Shown here piece after piece: positions 1 to 5,070 of a DNA stretch of 15,565 bases. The notes below the pieces were generated by a model. The model did not search any database. It saw only the letters and a program-made list of their open reading frames with translations, and was not told the DNA's origin. Both the position numbers and the translations under genes were made by a program. The number at the start of each line of letters is the position of its first letter. Position 1 is the first letter of the stretch. This stretch comes from RUG11462 sp045539315 (GTDB lineage Bacteria > Bacillota > Clostridia > Oscillospirales > Acutalibacteraceae). The DNA lies in assembly GCA_045539315.1 (NCBI GenBank), contig JAZQFC010000022.1, positions 1 through 15,565 on the forward strand. The letters are read 5' to 3'.

Positions 1-46
1 GGGTGTCAAAATAGAAACCATTTAAAACGAAAGGAAAAAAAGAAAC

Positions 47-838
47 ATGTTAAACAAAGAAAACACCAAGAAAGCCGAACGCATCGCCGAAGAATTAAAG
101 CCCTTATTTTTTAGAGCTTATGAACTCGGCGCAATTTATGACAAAACCCGCGAAAGATTACAAAAGGCGGGCGAGATTGTAAGCGCTTACTATTACACCA
201 CCCGCCCAGACTGTGCCGCCGCTGGTTTGGACTTTGACAAAATAACCGAACTAAAACACAACCCCGCCACCGTTGGCGAGTGGTCGCGCTTATATCATGA
301 ATCATTAAAAAAGGAATCACGCGCAAAAATTGCGCACGATGTCGCCGCAATTAATTTTAAAAATTATGTTGATTATTTCGCCGCATTAATTGCCGACTAT
401 ATCCGCCCCAATTGGCGCGAATTCATCCAGCGCGGGGGCTTGTCAACTCTTGCCGAGATTATCAACAAGAACGCAAAAAATGACCACACCGCCGGCGCGG
501 TGTCTGTGTGGGTGTTCTTGGATCGTGCCGAATTTGACCCAAAAGACCCAACCAAGCCCGGCAACTGGGCGCGCGTTGTGGTTAATCTCTCGCCCGGTTG
601 GGCTTGTGGCGTTTCCGGTCATTGTGGGAAATATTACCAAAACAACCCCGGCGAGGTTTGGCATTCTGCCGAAGTTCCGCCCTTGTTAGATGTTGCCCAA
701 TATCAAAAAGGATTAAACAAAATAAAAAAATATTTTCAAAAAGCGGAAGCTATCCGCGCCGAGTGTTTAAGCTTTGCAAAGTCTGCCGGCTTGCTCGGTC
801 ATGTCGCTATAATTGACACAATAAAAGAAACTAAATAA
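47..838 (+). CDS. hypothetical protein, first gene of the GC-rich left operon
   Basis: I do not recognise this 263-aa protein. It starts after AAAGGA with good spacing, and no better start lies upstream. It looks soluble: no signal peptide or membrane segment. The N-terminal ~50 residues are charged and helical, the middle (about 95-140) is also helical, residues 150-200 look beta-rich and include Cys187 and Cys193, and the C-terminus (about 215-245) is again helical. Base composition is much richer in G+C than the structural genes (60% in the sampled stretch 541-600, 40% at 61-120), with frequent GCC and CGC codons. The next gene starts 15 bp downstream, so the five genes to 2200 are probably one operon. 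No function is assigned; an early or accessory phage protein is the most neutral reading. Confidence 0.8.
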   Translation: MLNKENTKKAERIAEELKPLFFRAYELGAIYDKTRERLQKAGEIVSAYYYTTRPDCAAAGLDFDKITELKHNPATVGEWSRLYHESLKKESRAKIAHDVAAINFKNYVDYFAALIADYIRPNWREFIQRGGLSTLAEIINKNAKNDHTAGAVSVWVFLDRAEFDPKDPTKPGNWARVVVNLSPGWACGVSGHCGKYYQNNPGEVWHSAEVPPLLDVAQYQKGLNKIKKYFQKAEAIRAECLSFAKSAGLLGHVAIIDTIKETK

Positions 839-853
839 AAGGAGTTTAAAAAC

Positions 854-1255
854 ATGTTAAAAATTAAAATTGAATTAATAAAACTTACACAAGAAGAAGC
901 CGCCGCCGGTGGTGTTAGAGCTAGCGCGCTAAATGATGACAAAATGACAGAAGCCGAAAGACTCGCCCGCGATATTCTCGCCCCGTTGGCTGTGCGTGAA
1001 TTAATGATCCAAGAAGGAAACCCGGCGCAAGTCATCAACGCCGCCAAGCTCGGCGAAATATTCGCCAACTGTGGCGCAGCTTGTGGGGGTTCGTTATGGT
1101 TTGCCGGTTGTGATGATGACCGCGCGCCGTTAACCCTTGCCGGGGGTTTCTACCCTTACGCATTCGGCAGGACTTGCCCCGGCGGCTGCTTTATTCTTAT
1201 TACTAGAAACAGCAACCAAGAAGAACGCGCCCACCTTGTGCGCCCTAGCTGGTAA
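854..1255 (+). CDS. hypothetical protein with two C-x3-C pairs
   Basis: Unrecognised 133-aa protein, started by an ATG 7-8 nt after AAAAGGAG. The first 60 residues are charged and Ala-rich, probably helical. The second half is rich in Gly, aromatics and Cys: Cys73-x3-Cys77, Cys86, and Cys108-x3-Cys112. Two spaced pairs could bind a metal or form disulfides, but no known zinc-finger pattern fits. There is no signal peptide. It lies in the same operon as its neighbours (15 and 21 bp gaps) and shares their high-GC codon use. The gene is supported by its ribosome binding site, operon spacing and codon use; the function is unknown. Confidence 0.75.
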   Translation: MLKIKIELIKLTQEEAAAGGVRASALNDDKMTEAERLARDILAPLAVRELMIQEGNPAQVINAAKLGEIFANCGAACGGSLWFAGCDDDRAPLTLAGGFYPYAFGRTCPGGCFILITRNSNQEERAHLVRPSW

Positions 1256-1276
1256 TATTAGAAAGGATTTAAAAAT

Positions 1277-1633
1277 ATGAAATACAAAACAAGACCAAAC
1301 AAAAAACAAACCCGCGAAAGCTTCAACGCTTGGAAAATAGCCACCCACGGCGGCGAACTCTCCTGCGTTAGTGTTTCCCACTATCGCAAAGCATCCCGCG
1401 CGGCTTTCTTGCTTAATTGGCTTAATGATTACGCCGACAAGCTCGCAAACTTTGACAACGACTCCGACAGATACACCCCGGAAAAGTCCGCCAAGATGGG
1501 CGAGCGCTTGCAACATTTAGAAGAAATCACCGCCGAAGCATTGCGCCCGCTTGGCGTTGAATTCCTTATATACTCGCATTTTTACCACATCAAAAGCAAA
1601 AAGACCGGGCGAGAGATTTATATTAAGTTATAG
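1277..1633 (+). CDS. hypothetical protein, GC-rich operon
   Basis: Unrecognised 118-aa basic protein, preceded by AAAGGA. The N-terminal 20 residues are strongly basic. A helical central part (about residues 38-92) is followed by a short beta-like C-terminus with alternating hydrophobic and basic residues (about 93-118). It has no membrane segment or signal peptide. The pattern would suit a small nucleic-acid-associated protein, but that is a guess from charge alone. The stop codon lies 8 bp before the next small gene, consistent with co-transcription. Confidence 0.75.
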   Translation: MKYKTRPNKKQTRESFNAWKIATHGGELSCVSVSHYRKASRAAFLLNWLNDYADKLANFDNDSDRYTPEKSAKMGERLQHLEEITAEALRPLGVEFLIYSHFYHIKSKKTGREIYIKL

Positions 1634-1641
1634 GGGCAAAT

Positions 1642-1800
1642 ATGAAAAAATTATATTATTTTAGGACATCGCCGGGGCGCGTGCTTGTCATCACGGCGGA
1701 AACCTTGAAAAAAGCCACAGAAAAAGCCAAACGCAAAAACCAACGCGCCGAAATAATCGGCACACAGGAAAGGGGGCGCGATTATGTCAAAGAAAGTTAA
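1642..1800 (+). CDS. small basic hypothetical protein (52 aa)
   Basis: A 52-aa reading frame fills the only gap in the operon. It begins at ATG 1642 after a GGGG stretch, 8 bp past the previous stop, and ends at TAA 1800, overlapping the start of the next gene at 1784 by 17 bp. The product begins MKKLYYFRTSPGRVLVITAE and continues as a Lys/Ala/Glu-rich helix. It is strongly basic and has no membrane segment. The overlap with the downstream start suggests translational coupling, since the ribosome binding site for the next gene lies inside this frame. Codon use matches the neighbours. Function unknown. Confidence 0.65.
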   Translation: MKKLYYFRTSPGRVLVITAETLKKATEKAKRKNQRAEIIGTQERGRDYVKES

Positions 1801-2200
1801 ATATATAACTATTTCACTCGATGAAGAAACAACCACCAAAGCCACCGAAAGAGCCGAAGAAGAGCGCAGACCCCTCGCCCAGCTTTTAGGGTTAATCATT
1901 GCCGACCATTTCAACCCATCACCCCGCGCAGAAATCGCCGAAGTTCTGCACATCTACCGCAACGGGCAAAAGGTGAACGAAATCCACGCAACCGGCGCGG
2001 CGGCAGCTTGTGAACTTGCAAAACTCTTTATATGGTTAAACAATGATCCGCGATCCGTAAAAATAACCGAATTTTTAAACTCTCAAGGGCTGCACGAATT
2101 GCGCGGCTCTTATACCTTCAACCACAATGAAAATATTTATATATATAAATATGAATTTAATGGCTTAGCGGTGGAATCATTGCCCCGTCTAAATTACTAA
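1784..2200 (+). CDS. ribbon-helix-helix domain protein
   Basis: 138-aa protein whose residues ~4-43 look like a ribbon-helix-helix (MetJ/Arc/CopG-type) DNA-binding domain: a beta strand with alternating polar and hydrophobic residues (KYITISLDEE) followed by two amphipathic helices. Such domains dimerise and insert the strand pair into the major groove, usually as transcription repressors. The remaining ~95 residues are unrecognised and may bind a ligand or partner. The start follows AGGAAAGGGGG with good spacing and lies inside the preceding 52-aa gene. It is the last gene before the terminator at 2259. A role in regulating this operon is plausible but inferred only from the fold and position. 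Confidence 0.75.
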   Translation: MSKKVKYITISLDEETTTKATERAEEERRPLAQLLGLIIADHFNPSPRAEIAEVLHIYRNGQKVNEIHATGAAAACELAKLFIWLNNDPRSVKITEFLNSQGLHELRGSYTFNHNENIYIYKYEFNGLAVESLPRLNY

Positions 2201-2258
2201 AAGAAAGGAGAACCAGAACAAAGGCGCAACCACTAACCAAGACCAACCCCAACAGGGC

Positions 2259-2280
2259 AACCCCTCGCGGGGTTTTTCTT
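2259..2280 (+). terminator. Rho-independent terminator of the left operon
   Basis: AACCCC (2259-2264) pairs with GGGGTT (2269-2274) around a TCGC loop, followed by TTTTTCTTTT. It is a compact GC stem with a U-tract, 59 bp after the last stop codon, and marks the end of the GC-rich module. Confidence 0.9.
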
Positions 2281-2666
2281 TTGCCTTTCCTGGTGTGCTT
2301 TGTTTCTCTTTTTATTGGTGGATCATATTATAAAATAAAGCTACTAAAAGCCACTATTTAAAAATAACCATTTTAAGCAACGGAAAAAGCATCAAATGAT
2401 AATTTATATTAACTCTTTTATAAAGTCGTTCTAATGGTTTAAAAATGAATAAAACAGCCATATTATAAATAAATGCTTATAAATTAAATCTAATGTTATT
2501 TATATTTTTTACTATTGTATGGTTTTATGGATGAGTAAGATGTCAAGCAAAAATGCTTTACACCTAATAAGTCAAATACCGGTGGGGGGTATCTAATTTT
2601 AGGGTAATGATAATATTTAACCCAACCCCTCTCCAAAATTTGTGAAAAATTATTGAAATTTTTAAA
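2278..2666. other. AT-rich gene-free stretch
   Basis: I see no credible gene on either strand: frames are short and lack ribosome binding sites. It is very AT-rich. The only structure noted is a 9-bp inverted repeat TATAAATAA (2464-2472)/TTATTTATA (2496-2504) and a small AAGCA-N4-TGCTT hairpin near 2544-2557 followed by ACACCTA (2560-2566). An origin or a decayed region are both possible; nothing in the sequence decides. Confidence 0.5.
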
Positions 2667-2701
2667 ACTAAAATAAAAGAGTAGATGATAAGTCCACTCT
2701 T
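2667..2701 (-). terminator. Rho-independent terminator, minus strand
   Basis: Read on the minus strand, AAGAGTGG (2701-2694) pairs with CTACTCTT (2684-2677) with one G.U pair and a 9-nt loop, then runs into TTTTATTTT. It would end both transcripts from the promoter at 2760-2787 and read-through from the leftward operon that stops at 2793. Confidence 0.75.
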
Positions 2702-2731
2702 ATATATATGCGTGTATATGTATGTATGTGT
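2701..2731. repeat. 31-nt alternating pyrimidine-purine tract
   Basis: Every base from 2701 to 2731 alternates strictly between pyrimidine and purine (TA, TG and CG steps), with repeats of TATG. Such tracts can flip to Z-DNA under torsion; here it forms the spacer between hairpin and terminator in the candidate short RNA. Confidence 0.7.
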
Positions 2732-2759
2732 TATTCCGCTACTGTTGCGGACACCTTTC

Positions 2760-2787
2760 ATTATATAGGTGTTTTTCAATTTGTCAA
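2760..2787 (-). promoter_or_regulatory. near-consensus sigma-A promoter with overlapping inverted repeat
   Basis: On the minus strand TTGACA (2787-2782) is followed by a 16-bp spacer and TATAAT (2765-2760), both perfect hexamers. An inverted repeat ACACCT (2751-2756)/AGGTGT (2767-2772) brackets the -10 box and the predicted start, the usual place for an operator. On the plus strand the same repeat followed by TTTTT could also act as a weak terminator. Confidence 0.65.
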
Positions 2788-2792
2788 TAGGG

Positions 2793-3131
2793 TTAGACAC
2801 TAAAAGTGTATTGAAACATTGGTATAGAATAGTAAGTAGTTATATTATCTTTATTAATAGTGAAATAGGTATTATAAGATTCTAATGTTAATGGTGCATC
2901 ATAAGTAGTTAATAGGTGATAATATCCACCACCAGTTGATGTATAACTAGTAAAGATATAGACTTCTACTTTGCCATCATTAAGTTCTTGTTTATATAAT
3001 GGTTTATTATCTAATTCTTCTACATTATTATTAATAATATTACTATTATATTTTTCCTTATTAATATTAGATGAGCATGAATATAGGGTTATAGTTGATA
3101 AAACCACTAATAATGGTATATTTTTATTCAT
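2793..3131 (-). CDS. small putative lipoprotein
   Basis: 112-aa protein, last gene of the leftward operon. It has a short basic start, a hydrophobic stretch (about residues 5-16) and LYSC with Cys19, followed by Ser-Ser-Asn: a lipobox-like signal peptidase II site with an unusual Tyr at -2. The mature part is Asn-, Tyr- and Thr-rich and would sit on the outer face of the membrane. A good AAAGGAG precedes the ATG, which overlaps the previous gene by 8 bp. Prophage lipoproteins of Gram-positive hosts (for example Ltp of phage TP-J34) block DNA entry of competing phages. That precedent and the neighbouring membrane peptides make superinfection exclusion a reasonable guess, but no sequence match to Ltp is claimed. 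Confidence 0.75.
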   Translation of the reverse strand: MNKNIPLLVVLSTITLYSCSSNINKEKYNSNIINNNVEELDNKPLYKQELNDGKVEVYIFTSYTSTGGGYYHLLTTYDAPLTLESYNTYFTINKDNITTYYSIPMFQYTFSV

Positions 3132-3279
3132 CTTTTTTCTCCTTTTCTCTTAATATCAGTTGATAGTGCTTGTGCATAAGTCTTGCAAACAAATCTCCAA
3201 CAATAAAATAGATAAGCAAAATAATAAAGCAAATAACAATAATAATTGCTAACCATACTGGTATTTCAATATAAATCAT
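3124..3279 (-). CDS. single-pass membrane peptide (51 aa)
   Basis: Reading frame from ATG 3279 to TAA 3124. It overlaps the preceding gene by 4 bp (ATGA) and the following lipoprotein gene by 8 bp, which supports it as real and translationally coupled. The peptide begins MIYIEIPVWL, has one strongly hydrophobic segment (about residues 7-28, mostly Ile/Leu/Val/Phe) and a basic, charged tail (about 33-51). The likely topology is N-terminus out with a positive cytoplasmic tail. It resembles small phage holin-like or exclusion peptides only in general form, and nothing identifies it further. An AAAGGAGAG lies about 12 nt upstream of the start. Confidence 0.65.
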   Translation of the reverse strand: MIYIEIPVWLAIIIVICFIILLIYFIVGDLFARLMHKHYQLILREKEKKDE

Positions 3280-3647
3280 AACAACTCTAACTCTCCTTTT
3301 TCATTCATTTTTGCTACCGCCTTTAATGTAGGCACACCATTGCTATTATAAATCCAAATTGCACCAAATATTTCTACATCGTGTTCGTATATATCTCTGT
3401 TTGTGCAATGTTGTGCGTGTCTTTCATTTAAAATATTTTCCCATGCATCTTCAAAAACAAACACTTTTCTATAAAAATCTCCGTCATTATTTGGGTTTTT
3501 AATAATCAATTCATCACACAATTCTTCAATAGTGTCGGATTCTTTAAAATCATAGAAAATGCCCATAATTGACACTCTACCTTTTATTTTAGTGTGTCTA
3601 TGTTGAGTTTCATCAAATATTCCATCTTTCGTTCTAATGTATTTCAT
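3276..3647 (-). CDS. hypothetical phage protein (123 aa)
   Basis: Soluble 123-aa protein beginning MKYIRTKDGIFDE. I recognise this only loosely as the style of small accessory proteins found in phages of low-GC bacteria, whose function is not known. It is acidic overall, with predicted mixed strands and helices, and has no membrane segment. Its Cys residues (CDE, HCT) are isolated. It starts after AAAGGAAAAG, its start overlaps the end of the ribbon-helix-helix gene by 14 bp, and its TGA stop is embedded in the ATGA shared with the next gene. The overlaps on both sides argue for coupled translation. Confidence 0.75.
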   Translation of the reverse strand: MKYIRTKDGIFDETQHRHTKIKGRVSIMGIFYDFKESDTIEELCDELIIKNPNNDGDFYRKVFVFEDAWENILNERHAQHCTNRDIYEHDVEIFGAIWIYNSNGVPTLKAVAKMNEKGELELL

Positions 3648-3786
3648 CTTTCTTTTCCTTTACTTTGAATTTGGTTTTTAAGAATTGATCCAAGTAATTT
3701 GAAACACTACGATTTTCCTTTTTAGCATATTGTTTGATGGCTTCGTATGTTTCTTGGTCAATGGTAATAGATAAATGCTTTTTCAT
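3634..3786 (-). CDS. ribbon-helix-helix protein (50 aa)
   Basis: Small basic protein from ATG 3786 to TAG 3634, with an excellent ribosome binding site (GAAAGGAGG). Residues ~3-38 fit a ribbon-helix-helix fold: strand KHLSITIDQ, helix A starting at about ETYEAIKQY, a turn with Asn-Arg-Ser, and helix B starting at about SNYLDQFLK. It is almost the minimal length for a dimeric Arc/CopG-type repressor. Its ATG shares an A with the stop of the preceding gene (TAATG), so the two are coupled. It may regulate the leftward operon or the control region at 4537-5070, where palindromes lie. That target is inference. Confidence 0.75.
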   Translation of the reverse strand: MKKHLSITIDQETYEAIKQYAKKENRSVSNYLDQFLKTKFKVKEKKDEIH

Positions 3787-3947
3787 TAATATTCCTCCTT
3801 TCTAATGTAGAATCTGCTACTTTTTTCTTGGCATTTAATAGGCGCTATTTCAATATATTCCATAGCTTCTTCTTTAGTTTTGCAAGAAAACCACACACCA
3901 TTATCATTTTTATCGCAAACATAATAGTTTCTAAATCTTTTCTTCAT
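3786..3947 (-). CDS. small hypothetical protein (53 aa)
   Basis: Frame from ATG 3947 to TAA 3786. It overlaps the previous gene's end (3931) by 17 bp, has AAGGAG ahead of its start, and its stop is fused to the next start as TAATG. The product begins MKKRFRNYYVCDKNDNGVWF and has a compact strand-strand-helix-strand look, with Cys11, Cys22 and Cys39 and a helix around TKEEAMEYIE. It resembles the many one-domain phage proteins that carry a strand pair followed by a KTKEEA-type helix, but I cannot assign a function. Confidence 0.65.
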   Translation of the reverse strand: MKKRFRNYYVCDKNDNGVWFSCKTKEEAMEYIEIAPIKCQEKSSRFYIRKEEY

Positions 3948-4134
3948 CTGCTAACTCCTTGACTTTTTCATTGGCTAAAATAGATATTAAATCAACATAC
4001 GCCATTATAGTTCCTTTAAGTTGGGCAATGTCTAATTCATGACCATTTTGTTTGTCTAATCTTAATCTCATAAGATGATTAGTTGCATTTTCCATTTTAG
4101 CAGTTATAAGTTTTAATAATTCAACGGTTTCCAT
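3931..4134 (-). CDS. small helical hypothetical protein (67 aa)
   Basis: All-helical, charged 67-aa protein preceded by AAAGGAG at good spacing. Two amphipathic helices (about residues 2-30 and 33-65) separated by a Gly-His turn suggest a helical hairpin or dimer. It has no membrane segment or known motif. It lies 1 bp after the upstream membrane peptide gene and overlaps the next gene by 17 bp. Function unknown. Confidence 0.7.
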   Translation of the reverse strand: METVELLKLITAKMENATNHLMRLRLDKQNGHELDIAQLKGTIMAYVDLISILANEKVKELADEEKI

Positions 4135-4135
4135 T

Positions 4136-4321
4136 TCATTCTCCTTTATCTAATTTTTCCGGGCATTGTAAGTCTTTAATTTTTTCTTCATTTTGTTTAA
4201 CTTGGTAGTGTGCATCCACAACAGCGTAAATTAATGATACGATACCAAAAACAATGACAGATACACCGATAAACGCTAATACACAAATGATGACAAATAC
4301 CCAAATTGGCACATTCAACAT
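4136..4321 (-). CDS. single-pass membrane peptide (61 aa)
   Basis: The longest frame starts at 4339, but the AAAGGGGG that would be its ribosome binding site lies just after that ATG and ideally upstream of the ATG at 4321, so I choose 4321. The product begins MLNVPIWVFVIICVLAFIGV, with a hydrophobic segment at about residues 5-34 and then a charged cytoplasmic tail (YQVKQNEEKIKDL). It is one of three membrane peptides in this operon. Candidate roles are superinfection exclusion or membrane perturbation; nothing in the sequence picks one. Confidence 0.7.
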   Translation of the reverse strand: MLNVPIWVFVIICVLAFIGVSVIVFGIVSLIYAVVDAHYQVKQNEEKIKDLQCPEKLDKGE

Positions 4322-4335
4322 ATCTTTTCCCCCTT

Positions 4336-4536
4336 TCATTTTAGTATTATATTTGATATTTTTTCTATGAATTTATCGAACTTATTTAATGTTTTACCAC
4401 TATCAATTTTCTTTTGTTTGTGTTCGGTATAAAGTATCATCAACCACGCCATACCCCAACATACACTACCAACAACGATAATCATTATTGGAACACCTAC
4501 TAAAACCTTGATTATTAGTTCTATCCACCACGCCAT
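4336..4536 (-). CDS. single-pass membrane peptide (66 aa), first gene of the leftward operon
   Basis: 66-aa protein with Trp-rich N-terminus (MAWWIELIIK), a hydrophobic stretch at about residues 5-37 that may be one long or two short membrane segments, and a basic tail. Only a weak GAGATAGAG precedes the start. It is the promoter-proximal gene, and its stop lies 15 bp upstream of the preferred start of the next gene. The general shape resembles small holins, but no lysin gene is in the window, so this is not a holin call. Confidence 0.65.
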   Translation of the reverse strand: MAWWIELIIKVLVGVPIMIIVVGSVCWGMAWLMILYTEHKQKKIDSGKTLNKFDKFIEKISNIILK

Positions 4537-4602
4537 TTCTCTATCTCATAAATACTTTAGCACATAAAGAAACATAAATAAACAAAAAATAACAATAAAT
4601 GA

Positions 4603-4619
4603 TACATTAATATAATGTA
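4603..4619. promoter_or_regulatory. palindrome, candidate operator
   Basis: TACATTA and TAATGTA form perfect 7-bp arms around ATA, about 70 bp upstream of the first leftward gene. Its position suits an operator for that operon, possibly bound by one of the ribbon-helix-helix proteins. AT-rich palindromes arise by chance easily. Confidence 0.35.
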
Positions 4620-4718
4620 AGAAATGTGTGTAGGTTATTTTTATAATCTTAATGGTTTTCTTAATTTTTTAAGACTTAAATTAATCATTTTTTTATTTTT
4701 CCTTTATCTTAAAAGATG

Positions 4719-4789
4719 AAGATATAGATAGAGATAGGGATAGTGATTAAGATATAGATATAGAATTAGATTAGATAAAGAATAGATAT
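4719..4789 (+). repeat. GATA-rich direct repeats
   Basis: AAGATATAGATA occurs twice (4719-4730 and 4749-4760), exactly 30 bp apart, inside a 70-bp purine-rich tract with many GATA/GATT copies (GATAGAGATAGG, GATTAGATAA, ATAGATATAA). It could be an iteron-like protein-binding array (packaging or replication) or simple low-complexity DNA. Confidence 0.5.
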
Positions 4790-4884
4790 AATCATTAATT
4801 CTTCAAATACGCACACACGAGGTGTGCTAAAAACAATTCAAATTACAATTGAAAATTAAAAGGATAATAAATAGAATATTTTTG

Positions 4885-4924
4885 GTAGGTGTAGAGTTCT
4901 CGTATGTATCTGCTTGACACCTAC
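4885..4924. promoter_or_regulatory. inverted repeat overlapping promoter -35 box, candidate operator
   Basis: GTAGGTGT (4885-4892) and ACACCTAC (4917-4924) are perfect 8-bp inverted arms, the right arm overlapping TTGACA. The same AGGTGT/ACACCT core flanks the minus-strand promoter at 2760-2787, suggesting a shared regulator. Confidence 0.5.
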
Positions 4925-4942
4925 TTTTTGTTTTGCTATTAT
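4914..4942 (+). promoter_or_regulatory. sigma-A promoter upstream of terS
   Basis: TTGACA (4914-4919), 17-bp spacer, TATTAT (4937-4942). A shifted TATAAT lies at 4940-4945 but would need a 20-bp spacer. The predicted start is near 4949. It is the strongest promoter match on the plus strand in the window and probably drives the late genes if the terminator at 4986 is passed. Confidence 0.7.
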
Positions 4943-4948
4943 AATCTT

Positions 4949-5035
4949 GCTTCAAGCTATACTAGGTGTGCATAGCTTCCTTTCTAAAAAGCATTAGGGT
5001 TTGTTCATAGCGTTTCTCCTAGTGCTTTTTTATTT
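4949..5035 (+). ncRNA. candidate short RNA or attenuated leader ahead of terS
   Basis: From the predicted start near 4949 the transcript would fold a first hairpin AAGCTAT/ATAGCTT (4954-4960 with 4972-4978) and then the terminator at 4986-5030, giving an RNA of about 85 nt. The first loop carries ACTAGG (4961-4966), which can pair with CCTAGT (5018-5023), the 3' arm of the terminator. An antiterminator-like alternative is therefore drawn in the sequence. It may be a free small RNA or an attenuator controlling entry into the packaging genes. Confidence 0.45.
4986..5035 (+). terminator. Rho-independent terminator (possible attenuator) before terS
   Basis: AAAAAGCATTAGG (4986-4998) pairs with CCTAGTGCTTTTT (5018-5030), 13 bp with a single G.U, 19-nt loop, then TATTTTATTT. 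It lies between the strong promoter and terS on the same strand. A second -10 box (TATAAT, 5044-5049) just beyond it could restart transcription. Confidence 0.8.
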
Positions 5036-5043
5036 TATTTAGG

Positions 5044-5049
5044 TATAAT
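5044..5049 (+). promoter_or_regulatory. possible terS-proximal -10 box
   Basis: TATAAT 22 bp before the terS start. The -35 position falls in the terminator's 3' arm and matches poorly, so this is a weak call. The terS ribosome binding site, CGAGGA, follows at 5059-5064. Confidence 0.35.
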
Positions 5050-5070
5050 ATCTTTATACGAGGACTTAAT

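Larger units (their letters stand above)
2667..2754 (-). ncRNA. candidate short RNA between promoter and terminator (~85 nt)
   Basis: A near-consensus minus-strand promoter (2787-2760) predicts a start near 2753-2755, and the terminator at 2701-2667 would end the transcript after about 85 nt. No sensible reading frame fits in it. Its 5' part forms a hairpin TCCGC-N7-GCGGA (2751-2747 with 2739-2735), followed by a linker made of a strictly alternating pyrimidine-purine tract (2701-2731), then the terminator stem. This is a prediction from promoter, hairpin and terminator only. The alternative is that the terminator simply serves the leftward operon and the promoter match is fortuitous. Confidence 0.45.
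4537..4913. other. gene-free control region between divergent operons
   Basis: No credible gene. It holds a 17-bp palindrome TACATTA-ATA-TAATGTA (4603-4619), a GATA-rich repeat tract (4719-4789), and a GCACAC-N5-GTGTGC inverted repeat (4811-4827). I could not find a convincing promoter for the leftward operon in it, though one is expected. As the stretch just upstream of terS it could also carry the packaging start site. Confidence 0.6.

Noticed and set aside
2464..2504. TATAAATAA/TTATTTATA inverted repeat as an origin or operator
   Set aside because: Such AT-only repeats are expected in DNA of this composition; no supporting context.
2564..2800. 78-aa minus-strand frame
   Set aside because: It spans the promoter, hairpin and terminator, has no ribosome binding site, and its composition follows the alternating tract rather than a protein.
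4136..4339. Start at 4339 for the 61-aa membrane peptide
   Set aside because: The only ribosome binding site (AAAGGGGG) lies downstream of that ATG and fits the ATG at 4321.
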